Below are positions 1 to 12,886 of a stretch of 64,000 nt of DNA, piece by piece. The stretch covers positions 49,650,430 to 49,714,429 of the forward strand of contig CM026401.1 of NCBI GenBank assembly GCA_014843695.1, in the 5' to 3' direction. The position numbers were made by a program, and so were the translations under genes. Under the pieces are notes generated by a model. It ran no database searches. It was not told the DNA's origin and worked only from the letters and a program-made list of their open reading frames with translations. Numbering within the stretch: position 1 is the stretch's first letter; each line of letters begins with the position of its first letter. This stretch comes from Archivesica marissinica (taxonomy: Eukaryota > Mollusca > Bivalvia > Venerida > Vesicomyidae).

Positions 1-3000
1 TAGCATAGATAACATATATAACATATATAACATAGATAACATAGATAGCATAGATAACATATATAGCATAGATAACATATATAACATAGATAACATAGAT
101 AACATAGATAACATAGATAACATAGATAACATAGATAACATATATAACATAGATAACATAGATAACATAGATAACATATATAACATAGATAACATAGATA
201 ACAGAGATAACATATATAACATAGATAACATAGATAGCATATATAAAATTATAACATAGATAACATAGATAACATAGATAGCATAGATAACATAGATAAC
301 ATAGATAACATATATAACATAGATAACATATATAACATAGATAACATATATAACATAGATAACATAGATAACATAGATAGCATAGATAACATAGATAAAA
401 TAGATAACATAGATAACATAAATAACATAGATAACATATATAACATATATAACATAGATAACATATATAACATAGATAACATAGATAGCATAGATAGCTT
501 AGATAACATAAATAACATAGATAACATAGATAACATAAATAACATAGATAACATAGATAACATATATAACATATATAACATAGATAACATAGATAGCATA
601 GATAACATAGATAACATAGATAACATAGATAACATATATAACATATATAACATAAATAACATAAATAACATAGATAACATATATAACATAAATAACATAG
701 ATAACATAGATAACATAGATAACATAAATAACATAAATAACATAGATAACATATATAACATAGATAACATAGATAACATATATAACATAGATAACATATA
801 TAAAATAGATAACATATATAACATAGATAACATAGATAACATATATAACATAGATAACATAGATAACATAGATAACATAGATAGCTTAGATAACATAGAT
901 AACATAGATAACATAGATAACATAGATAACATATATAACATAGATAACATATATAACATAATAACATAGATAACATAGATAACATAGATAACATATATAA
1001 CATATATAACATAGATAACATAGATAGCATAGATAGCATATATAACATATATAACATAGATAACATAGATAACATAGATAACATAGATAACATAGATAGC
1101 ATATATAACATATATAACATAGATAACATAGATAGCATATATAACATATATAACATAGATAACATAGATAGCTTAGATAACATATATAGCTTAGATAACA
1201 TATATAACATAGATAGCATATATAGCATATATAAATAATAACATGTATACATAGATAATATAGTAAATAGATAACATAGATATATAGATATATAACATTA
1301 AATATAACATAGATACATAGATAACATAATAAATACTAATAATAGATAACATAGATAATATATATAACATATATAAATAGATAACATAGATAACATATAT
1401 AACATAGATAACATATATAAATAGATAATAGTAACATATAATATAACATAGTACTAGATACATAGATAACATATATAAAATAGATAATAATAACATATAA
1501 CATAGATAACATAGATAACATATATAAATATATAACATAATAACATAGATAACATATATAACATAGATAACATATATAACATAGATAACATATATAACAT
1601 ATATAACATATATAACATAGATAACATAGATAGCATAGATAACATAGATAACATAGATAGCATATATAACATAGATAACATAGATAACTTATATAACATA
1701 GATAACATAGATAACATATATAAAATAGATAACATATATAAAATAGATAACATAGATAACATATATAACATATATAACATAGATAACATATATAACATAG
1801 ATAACATAGATAACATAAATAACAGAGATAATATATATAACATATATAACATAGATAACATAAATAACAGAGATAATATATATAACATAGATAACATATA
1901 TAACATAGATAACATAGATAACATATATAACATAGATAACATAGATAGCATAGATAGCATATATAACATATATAACATAGATAACATAGATAACATAGAT
2001 AACATAGATAGCATAGATAGCATATATAACGTAGATAAGATATATAACATATATAACATAGATAACATATATAACATAGATAACATATATAACATAGATA
2101 ACATATATAACATAGATAACATATATAACATAGATAACATATATAACATAGATAACATAGATAGCATATATAACATATATAACATAGATAACATAGAAAA
2201 CATAGATAGCATAGATAGCATATATAACATAGATAACATATATAACATATATAACATAGATAACATAGATAGCATAGATAACATAGATAGCTTAGATAAC
2301 ATATATAACATAGATAACATAGATAGCATATATAACATAATAACATAGATAACATAGATAACATAGATAACATAGATAGCTTAGATAGCATATATTACAT
2401 AGATAACATAGATATCATATATAACATAGATAACATAGATAACATAGATAACATAGATAACATATATAACATATATAACATAGATAACATAGATAACATA
2501 TATAACATAGATAACATATATAAAATAGATAACATATATAAAATAGATAACATAGATAACATATATAAAATAGATAACATAGATAACATATATAACATAG
2601 ATAGCTTAGATAACATAGATAACATATATAAAATAGATAACATAGATAACATATATAACATAGATAACATAAATAACATAATAATATAGATAACATAGAT
2701 AGCAGAGATAACATATATAACATATATAACATAGATAACATAGATAGCATAGATAGCATATATAACATATATAACATAGATAACATAGATAACATAGATA
2801 GCATAGATAACATAGATAGCATATATAACATATATAACATAGATAACATAGATAGCATATATAACATATATAACATAGATAACATAGATAGCTTAGATAA
2901 CATAGATAGCTTAGATAACATATATAACATAGATAGCATATATAACATAATAACGTAGATAACATATATAACATAGATAACATATATAACATAGATAACA

Positions 3001-4882
3001 TATATAACATATATAACATATATAACATAGATTACATAGATAGCATAGATAACATAGATAACATATATAACATAGATAACATAGATAACATAGATAGCAT
3101 ATATAACATATATAACATAGATAACATAGATAGCTTAGATAACATAGATAGCTTAGATAACATATATAACATAGATAACATAGATAGCATATATAGCATA
3201 ATAACATATATAACATAATAACATAGATAACATAGATAACATAGATAGCATATATAACATAGATAACATAGATAGCATATATAACATAGATAACATAGAT
3301 AACATATATAACATATATAACATAGATAACATAGATAGCATAGATAGCATATATAGCATATATAACATATATAACATTATAACATATATAACATAGATAA
3401 CATAGATAACATATATAACATAGATAACATAGATAACATATATAACATAGATAACATAGATAGCATATATAACATAGATAGCATATATAACATAGATAAC
3501 ATAATAATATAGATAACATAGATAGCAGAGAAAACATATATAACATATATAACATAGATAACATGTATAACATAGATAACATAGATAACATATATAACAT
3601 AGATAACATAGATAACATATATAACATATATAACATAGATAACATGTATAACATAGATAACCTATATAAAATAGATAACATAGATAGCTTAGATAACATA
3701 TATAACATATATAACATAGATAACATATATAACATAGATAACATATATAAAATAGATAATATATATAACATATATAACATATATAACATAGATAACATAG
3801 ATAACATATATAACATAGATAACATAAATAACAGAGATAACATAATAATATAGATAACATAGATAGCATATATAACATATATAACATAGATAGCTTAGAT
3901 AACATAGATAACATATATAACATAGATAGCTTAGATAACATAGATAACATATATAACATAGATAGCTAAGATAACATAGATAACATAGATAACATAGATA
4001 ACATAGATAACATATATAGCTTAGATAACATATATAACATAGATAACATAGATAGCTAAGATAACATAGATAACATAGATAACATAGATAACATAGATAG
4101 CTAAGATAACATAGATAACATAGATAACATATATAACATAGATAGCTAAGATAACATAGATAACATAGATAACATAGATAACATAATAATAATATAGATA
4201 ACATAATAATATAGATAACATATATAACACATATAACATAGATAACATAGATAACATAGATAACAAAGATAACATAGATAACATATATAACATAGATAAC
4301 ATGATAACATAATAACATATATAGCAGAGATAACATATATAACAACATATATAACATAGATAACATATATAACATAGATAACATATATAACATAGATATC
4401 ATAGATATCATAGATAACATAATAATATATATAACATATATAACAGAGATAACATAATAATATAGATAACATAGATAGCATATATAACATATATAGCTTA
4501 GATAACATAGATAACATAGATAGCTAAGATAACATAGATAACATATATAACATAGATAACATAGATAACATAGATAACATATATAACATAGATAACATAT
4601 ATAACATAGATAACATAGATAACATAGATAGCTAAGATAACATATATAACATAGATAACATAATAACATAGATAACATAATAATATAGATAACATATATA
4701 ACACATATAACACATATAACATAGATAACATAGATAACATAGATAGCAGAGATAACATATATAACATAGATAACATATATAACACATATAACACATATAA
4801 CATAGATAACATAGATAACATAGATAACATAGATAGCATATATAACATAGATAACATAGATAGCATAATAACATAGCTAATA
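1..4882. repeat. 9-bp satellite array (ATAACATAG / ATAACATAT)
   Basis: The window opens inside an array of 9-bp units, mainly ATAACATAG and ATAACATAT, with ATAGCATAG, ATAGCTTAG and AACAGAG variants. Occasional 3-bp slips (for example 'ataata') break the register. It ends at about 4882 where unique sequence begins; its left end is outside the window. Because 9 is a multiple of 3 and the unit has few stops, it yields long meaningless open frames (MLSMLYMLS-type) on the minus strand. No gene is present. Confidence 0.97.
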
Positions 4883-5099
4883 ACGCCAATTGAATTACAT
4901 GTACAAGTATTTCTAATTTCTCAGATACACGAACATGTGCAAATGGTGATTTTTGAAGTAGGGAAAAACACTTTTGTAGGAGTTTCCATGAACAATCGAC
5001 GGTTATTTATCTGTCATAATTATTTCATAAACCTGTAAGCTCTTCTAGCAGACTATTATACGCTTACATCTTTCGCACACGCCATTGTTTTTATTATAA

Positions 5100-5410
5100 T
5101 CTTTATAAATGGTGTTTCCGCGACCGAGGCATTCACCTCAAATCACATGCTCACAAGATATATCGAATCCTGCAAGCGCGGAAGCAATATATTCAGCTAG
5201 CTTACGTAAGGTCGGCAGTTCTAGCCGTGTTCGCGCCTGTCTCAGAAATACTGCTCGGGGAGGCACTCGAGACCTTCCTCTACCAATATCAGCCGTAGGG
5301 TCACCAGTTGAGCTAACCGGTTCGTGCGACTTTCAGGGCCGTAGCTTGGCTGGAATGGATGTGTAGGCCAACTTAAAACTTAAGTCCGGGCGTCGTCCCC
5401 AGGTACACTA
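5100..5410 (+). repeat. SINE-like 3' domain, bivalve-type
   Basis: The stretch with TACGTAAGGTCGGCAGTTC, followed by a CTCGGGGAGGCAC segment and CCTTCCTCTACCA, resembles the conserved 3' domain of a tRNA-SINE that I remember as common in bivalve genomes. Related fragments lie at 16668-16765 and 42741-42950. The 85-codon open frame here (5109-5366) shows no protein family and is treated as non-coding. Confidence 0.5.
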
Positions 5411-6157
5411 TTAATAGCGTATATAATTTAATCCTGGCCTTCCGATTTTTGTTGCAGATTTGGCATTTTTATTTTTTTTCGATTTTTCGGGAAAGTGTAG
5501 GCCACGGCCTACACGGCTTATAGGAAGCTACGCCAATGACTTTAACCACCCCCCCCCCACACACACACACAAACAAGCAAATAAACAAAATATTATCCTT
5601 AGACATGAACTTATTTGTAACTTAGTTAATAATGTAGCACAACAGTAGCATGGGAACAAGCGTCGATATATTTTGCCTGGCAGTCAAATAAATATATGTT
5701 AACACCTAATACTATTAATTTGGCCGTATTGAGCTTCTAATCAAATCAATGTCATTTGGCTAGAAGTTAAAAAGTGACAGGTCAGTGTATCCGCTGCTCA
5801 GATGACAAGCCTAACTTATCCGAAAAGTCAAATTAATATTTACACCCTCTTCATATAGTGGAATGCACACGTTACTTTGTCAAGCAAGTCAAATTATGTT
5901 TCCATCACGCCTCTGTAAAGAACAGGCGGAATGAAAATGCGTCAACAGCAAGACAGGGCAAAGACAGTTCCCGGAAAATTACGTACACCACGGTATGAAA
6001 TTGTCATAAAATCGTTGTAATTTGACGATATAGCTAGTGTCATCGGTGACTAATCAATAATGACGTCAGTCAAAGACGACAAGCGTCTGTATCTTATTAA
6101 GAAAGATCATCGATCCCTGGTGTAGCATTAACAACGAACAATTAAAGACGATTCTGT
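5411..6157. other. No gene seen; one dispersed repeat inside
   Basis: I see no conserved protein or RNA. The segment 5648-5745 is a paralogue of 56697-57046 (shared AATATATTTTGCCTGG-like core and GCCGTATTGAG). In the second locus a TTAA MITE interrupts this repeat, so 5648-5745 serves as an empty site. Confidence 0.6.
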
Positions 6158-6169
6158 GTGAGAGATAAT

Positions 6170-6662
6170 ATGTCATGTGTATGGGGCGCCGTTTTGCTAT
6201 TTATTCAGCATTTATGGTTATCCATAATTCGATTTATGGATATCAAGAATTCCATTTTTGGATATCCATTATTCAATTATTGGATATCCATGATTCGATA
6301 TATGGATATCCAGGCGCGCCGTTTTTATTCAGCATGTATGGATATCCAAACATTTGATTTTTGGATATCCATAATTCGATTTATGGATATCCATAATTCC
6401 AGACGCATCGTTTTTATTCAGAATGTATGGACATCCATTAATCAAAAGGAATTATGGATATCCAATAATCGATTTACGGATATCCAATTATGTATTTATG
6501 GATATCCAATAATCGATTTACGGATATCCAATTATGTATTTATGGATATCCAATACTCTATTTATGGATATCCAAAAACCTAATCCAAAAATCTAATCCT
6601 TAAATGGAATTATGGATAACCATAAATAACGAATAAACAGCAAAACGGCGGCCCATACATGT
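6170..6662. mobile_element. Foldback MITE built from GGATATCC palindromes
   Basis: The ends are inverted copies of each other over about 50 bp: GCCGTTTTGCTATTTATTC on the left and its complement GAATAAACAGCAAAACGGC on the right. The interior is a series of short blocks, each centred on the 8-bp palindrome GGATATCC and separated by ATTCGATTTAT-like spacers. The element has no coding capacity and could fold into one long hairpin or many small ones. Confidence 0.8.
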
Positions 6663-6805
6663 GATGGTGATTGCGACGCAGACTGAAACCTTACATGGTT
6701 CTAGATAAATACGACCTAATAATGTAGGGCATCTTGTACATTGTCATTCTTTTCCATCCGCAGAAGAACCTAGGTTGGACTTTTGATAGAATGGTTCACT
6801 TTTAA

Positions 6806-7237
6806 GAGAATCCACCATTTAGGAGAGATGTATTGCGGGCTTTGTCAACTTATAATTTAAGAGAATTCACCATCTAGGAGAGATGCATTGTGGGTTTTGT
6901 CAAATTATAAATTAAGAGAATCCACCATTTAGGAGAGATGCATTGTGGGCTTTGTCAAATTATAAATTAAGAGAATCCACCATTTAGGAGAGATGCATTG
7001 TGGGCTTTGTCAAATTATAAATTAAGAGAATCCACCATTTAGGAGAGATGCATTGTGGGCTTTGTCAAATTATAAATTAAGAGAATCCACCATTTAGGAG
7101 AGATGCATTGTGAGCTTTGTCAACTTATAATTTAAGACAATCCACCATCTTGGATAGATGCATTGTGGACTTTGTCAAATTAGAAGATAATCCACCATCT
7201 TGGAGAGATGCATTGTGGACTTTGTCAAATTATAATT
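6806..7237 (+). repeat. 55-bp tandem repeat, about 8 copies
   Basis: Units start at 6806, 6861, 6916, 6971, 7026, 7081 and 7136, an exact 55-bp period, followed by a shortened final copy. The unit contains GAGAATCCACCATTTAGGAG and GCATTGTGGGCTTTGTCAA. The central copies are nearly identical and the last two diverge, as expected when homogenisation is strongest mid-array. Confidence 0.95.
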
Positions 7238-7471
7238 ACTGATGGCGGTGTTGTTTACGGTATGGGTTACCCAATTCAAATGTTCATACATATAACATTG
7301 ATTTGTCGGATAGTTATGGCAGAACGCATGTGTCCTTATTTTGCCTAAAATGAAACATTGTGTTTTTTTATTGGGCTTAATTTGTGCTTGAGTTTCACTG
7401 TGTTGAGTGACATTTTGATAGCATTTTCAAAATGAGAATTGCATTTAATGGCAATTGTCATTTGGATTTAC

Positions 7472-8975
<1,504 letters not shown>

Positions 8976-9235
8976 TTTACGTTTATTTATCGTCGCTACC
9001 GGTTGCCCATATGAGCGACGCCTCCTGGAGAGATTAGTCATTTTAGATTTAGAAACCCATTCCAGAGTATCCTCTGGTTCTTTTACGTGCAGGGTGTAAA
9101 GCACCGACACGAGACCTCGGTTTAATATCCCATCTGAAAGACTGTTAATTTTATTAAGGTCAGACGGGGGATCGAACCTGCGATCACTGGATTACCAGTC
9201 CAGCGTGTTACCACTGGACTACATATCCGTCTGTG
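8976..9235 (-). mobile_element. SINE-A copy (tRNA-derived)
   Basis: Read on the minus strand: a tRNA-like head with an A-box-like TAGTCCAGTGGTAA and a B-box GGTTCGATCC, then a shared body (CTGAAAGACTG complement, CCAGAGGAGACTCTGG hairpin) and a tail GCAACCGGTAGCGACG-ATAAATAAACG ending in an AC-rich run. The anticodon-loop position reads GGT (Thr-like). About fifteen copies or fragments occur in this window. This one carries the giant TG tail. Confidence 0.9.
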
Positions 9236-9273
9236 CTCTAATGATCTCCCCTGAGATCGTTTATATATATATA

Positions 9274-9447
9274 CAGTCTACATTCGTTATGTCGAATTCC
9301 ATCGGACCGAACAAAATACTTCGACATAACCGAAGTTTGACTTAACGAAATTCGATATAAACATATCCAGTTATATGTAAAATGATCCGACTTCGAGATA
9401 ACCGGAGAATTCGACATAACCGACTTTGACATAACGGATGCAGACTG
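9274..9447. mobile_element. pogo-like MITE with TA target duplication
   Basis: Terminal inverted repeats begin CAGTCTACATTCGTTATGTC on the left and end with the near-complement GACATAACGGATGCAGACTG on the right. Both ends are flanked by TATATA, consistent with a TA duplication. Internal GTTATGTCGAA-type subrepeats occur in both orientations. No coding capacity. CAGT ends with TA targets fit the pogo/Tc1-mariner group. Confidence 0.8.
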
Positions 9448-9453
9448 TATATA

Positions 9454-10190
9454 TACATTATCAAGGCTTAATCCAGCTTTATTTTTGTCAGTCAGCAATA
9501 TGAAAATGATGTATTTAAGTATATATACAAACGACAATTGCTTTACATGAATTGTATTACAACTCTATACTGTACTCTATACCTATGTAAATGTGTAATT
9601 TTTAAGTAAACGCAAACATATTATTTTACAATATACAGGACCCAGCTAATTACATACATACTTGTAAAGTAAAATCTACCTCGGGTTATTCTGCGATATA
9701 CCACGGTTGATATTTATTATTTCTTAAATATACAGGACCCATATATAGTGTTTTAATCATATACTGACACTATTAGGAGTGAAGATAATAACCCCTCACA
9801 CAGTGCAGTACCAAACGTGCCTATATTTGTTCTAAAAGGATATAATTTGTTTACCTCTAAGGCAAATGTACACAAAAAAAGATTGTGTCAGTATATTTAG
9901 CCAGTTGAAGGGAATATCTAAGAGATTTTTAAAAATAGTGTTTAACTTAGAGCAGGCTGTCTGTACCAACTCTACCAAGCTTATTGAGTGCACATATTGT
10001 AAAACAGGATATGTATTTATATCTAGTTCAGCCTAATGCGTTTCTATATCACTCCCATAAAAATAAATGTGAAGCAATTTGAGACTGTGTATATCTATGT
10101 AAGGCAATCTAAGCACATACGTGCTTCTACAGCACCAGCTCACATCACAGTCTAGTTTTAATATGTCTAGCATATCGGACTAGACACTAT
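9454..10190. other. No feature recognised
   Basis: AT-rich sequence. I see no conserved reading frame, RNA gene or clear repeat; two short 'atacaggacccagc/atacaggacccata' matches are the only internal similarity. Confidence 0.5.
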
Positions 10191-10308
10191 ATGGGGACTC
10201 CGGTCAAGTGGTTAGGGTCGTTAAATACAAATTACTTGTCCCTCATGGTGCATTAGTGACGTAATACGAAACATACACGGTCAGTACACTGTTAGTACAC
10301 AGTATGCT

Positions 10309-10515
10309 CGCCCACATGGTTCGCTCGCGGCGAGGGTTAATAACTACTGCTACTACATGTGCAGTATACGGTCAGGTACACGGTCAGTATACGGTCAGGT
10401 ACCATGGTCCAGGTACCACGGTCATGTACCACGGTCAGTATAGCTTAGCGTACTGTTACATCGTGTTCTAAACTGTACATCCTTTGTTTGTCTAAGTGAA
10501 TGTTCTAATAATATA
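10309..10515 (+). mobile_element. Contracted copy of the 13-bp-minisatellite element
   Basis: The left part (CGCCCACATGGTTCGCTCG, GGCGAGGG, CTACTACATG) and the right part (TGTTACATCGTGTTCTAAAC, CTAAGTGAATGTTCTA) are the reverse complement of the two flanks of the 39516-41035 element. Between them lie only a few GGTACC-ACGGTCA units, against about 1.4 kb in the other copy. Confidence 0.75.
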
Positions 10516-11879
10516 TATATTTTTTTGTTAGTGTAATTATATATAGTATAAATGGTGGGAGGGGGACTCCACGTCTGAATTGTTAATGTCATTGACGTCA
10601 AATCCCTTATCCCTCACGGTACGTTCGACGTAATACGGTCAGTATATTTCATACGGGAACTGGAGCGTGGTATCTCCGTTTTCGATCATAAAAAAACATT
10701 GTTCAGCCGTTGTTTGCTTAAGTGAATGATCGAATAATATTTCATTAATGAATATAGAAAGCTATTGTGGTTAGCACCACTCGTGATATAATGCTTTCAA
10801 TGTTCATTCGGTGAAATATAATTCGATCATACACTCAAAGCATACACATATCCTCTTAATCTTCCTTAGCTGTCAAATTCCATCACGGGTATGGCGTGGA
10901 CGTATTCATATTCCCTCTATGATGCCCATTTCAGTAATTGATTTGACTTCAACATTGGTTTTCTCAGTTGATAGGTAATGCATATTTCATATTAGAAAAC
11001 CCAGCCATGTCACTTATTGTATAATAGGAGAGTAATGAGACACACGTTTATTAGACACAAACTATTGCAGTTTTTGGTCTTTAACATAATTATGTACAAG
11101 GAAATTATTAACAATCACGTGATGTCCAAATAGATAATAAATATATAAAGAAACTTAGAAAATATATGAAATCAAATATTATGATTAGATGTCGGTGGGG
11201 ATGGATTGGATATGAAATTGTATTTGCATATATGAATGATTGTCATCAATGTAGTACTGATATCTTCGATGAACGAGATGTTTACATGATTCTGTTGGCA
11301 TGTCGTCGATAAAATATATGCAACAAACAACAACAACAATAATATATTGCGTAAAACATCTATAAGATGCTTAAACAAATACAATAGTTACACAGTGTAG
11401 TGGATGCACAACAATATTTACCGAGAGGTCTCTTTAATAAAATGTTGCGAAAAGATAACAGTTCGAATGTTACAGTCAACGTCATCTTAGGCAGCCATCC
11501 TACGCATTCCATCTCTGAACCGGTGTTTGTAAACATTGACACAGTCATGATATTTACATCGCTATCTATTCCTTCGATGAACGTATGTACCCTGATTGTA
11601 TTCATTTTGGTATGAGGGTTTCCAACTAATGATATGCAGCTGACATGCGCACTCGACGTTACGGGCATGCGCAGTTGTAGTGTTAGGCAACGTTGCCCAA
11701 TGTAGTTCATACCCCGATAAAAACTATTAACCAGCGATTCATTCCTTAAATGAACAATGTTCATGTTGGTGCTATGACTTCATTGTGTTTAACTTCAAGC
11801 TTGAATTTACAGAACTGCGCATGTTATAAGTTTTGTACTGAGAAATTGATTATGAAAGATGGTCGAGTTACAATACAAC
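10516..11879. other. No gene recognised
   Basis: A second, diverged TTTGCTTAAGTGAATGATC segment (about 10710) relates this stretch to the neighbouring element. The open frames at 11360-11764 (-) and 11400-11615 (+) overlap each other and show no family. Nothing else is supported. Confidence 0.45.
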
Positions 11880-11995
11880 GGCTGGTGCCGTTACGAGTGT
11901 GCCCTTAGACAAGGCATTTAAATTCCACGTTGCCTCTTCTCTCTCCCTCGTGGCGATGGATTCCACCAGGAATGAGGTCTCGAGAGAGTGAATAA
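11880..11995 (+). mobile_element. SINE-C fragment (body and tail)
   Basis: Carries GTGCCCTTAGACAAGGCATT, GGCGATGGATTCCA and GAATGAGGTCTCGAGAG, matching the body of the full copies at 18184-18416 and 61321-61550. The tRNA-like head is largely missing. Confidence 0.85.
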
Positions 11996-12712
11996 ACTAA
12001 TACAACGAAGATGGACACAATTTAGCGGTGTGCATCCCATAGAAGGGGCTATATCCTGTCTTAAGCCCGTCCCAATCCCCCAACAATCCCAAAATAGAAT
12101 TTTTATTCTAAATCAAACGTCAGAGAATGCATGTATGTATGCATTATAGGTTGTAAAACAACAAATAAAGTGCCTATTAAATACATAGTAAAACGTAAAA
12201 ACATACAGTCTGTTCATTTATATTTCCAATCTTTCATTTCTTCTGATACCACATCCACTGTGAAGAGGTATTCAAATCAGTCTGAAACATACCAAGAATA
12301 TTTCAAATTTTATGTTTCTAATAGCCAGTGCTCACCTGTGAATAACGTCACTGTGCTTACACACTGTATTCCTCCGCCAAATAATACAGTATACCAACCT
12401 TCAGTTTGCAATGGTGGCCTAAATTCGTATACCACATCTTTTCTACAAATTAACTAGTCTGAAGTCTTCTCAAGTCACATACTTTCTCAAAAAACACAAA
12501 AACTATACACTGCCTGTCATGAAAATGTGCTTTACCAAAATTAAAAATTAACTATATTCATTAGTTATTAGGACTACATTCGGACCGCGGATGCACTTCT
12601 GCCTATTTACGTATATACAATCTGTAAGTAATATAAGATAAGGCATGTACACAGTCGATAGACCAGGTCCTCGTTATACTATCTTCATTAAACAAGTTGA
12701 GACATATAAACC
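11996..12712. other. Upstream region of the monooxygenase gene
   Basis: This should hold the 5' flank or leader of the gene starting at 12713, if the chosen start is right. I see no certain TATA box. The 108-codon frame at 12131-12457 has no resemblance to a DOMON domain or to other known proteins, so I do not call it. Confidence 0.4.
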
Positions 12713-12886
12713 ATGTGTTCTGTAGTATTTCAATACACGAAACTCGTTTTAATACATGGGTTGCTAGGTGAATTGATCTTGATATATGCTGTCGAAGGTA
12801 GAAACGAGACAAAGGTGATATATATACGCCTGCCGTACGTCAGAATTCCGGCAGTGGAAACATACTACGTTTGCCAGCAATTTGAG
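12713..12886 (+). CDS. Monooxygenase exon 1 (predicted signal peptide and start of domain)
   Basis: ATG at 12713 has an A at -3. It leads into a hydrophobic stretch and then GRNETKVIYIRLP and VRIPAVETYYVCQQFE. The IPAxETYYxC pattern is the conserved opening of the N-terminal copper domain. The donor is GAG|GTAACC, phase 0. An alternative is an acceptor at 12766-12767 joined to an unseen upstream exon. Confidence 0.75.

Noticed and set aside
249..4889. Long minus-strand frames of MLSMLYMLS or CYLCYICY type
   Set aside because: They are translations of the 9-bp satellite; the unit is a multiple of 3 and has no stop in that frame.
5109..5366. 85-codon frame as a gene
   Set aside because: It overlaps a SINE-like 3' domain and has no family.
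6806..7237. CRISPR-like regular repeat (55-bp period)
   Set aside because: No unique spacers between units and a eukaryotic context; a simple tandem repeat. The same reasoning applies to the 35-, 41- and 42-bp arrays.
12131..12457. 108-codon frame before the monooxygenase gene as a DOMON or leader exon
   Set aside because: No DOMON-like pattern, no matching splice signals, and the frame does not link to exon 1.
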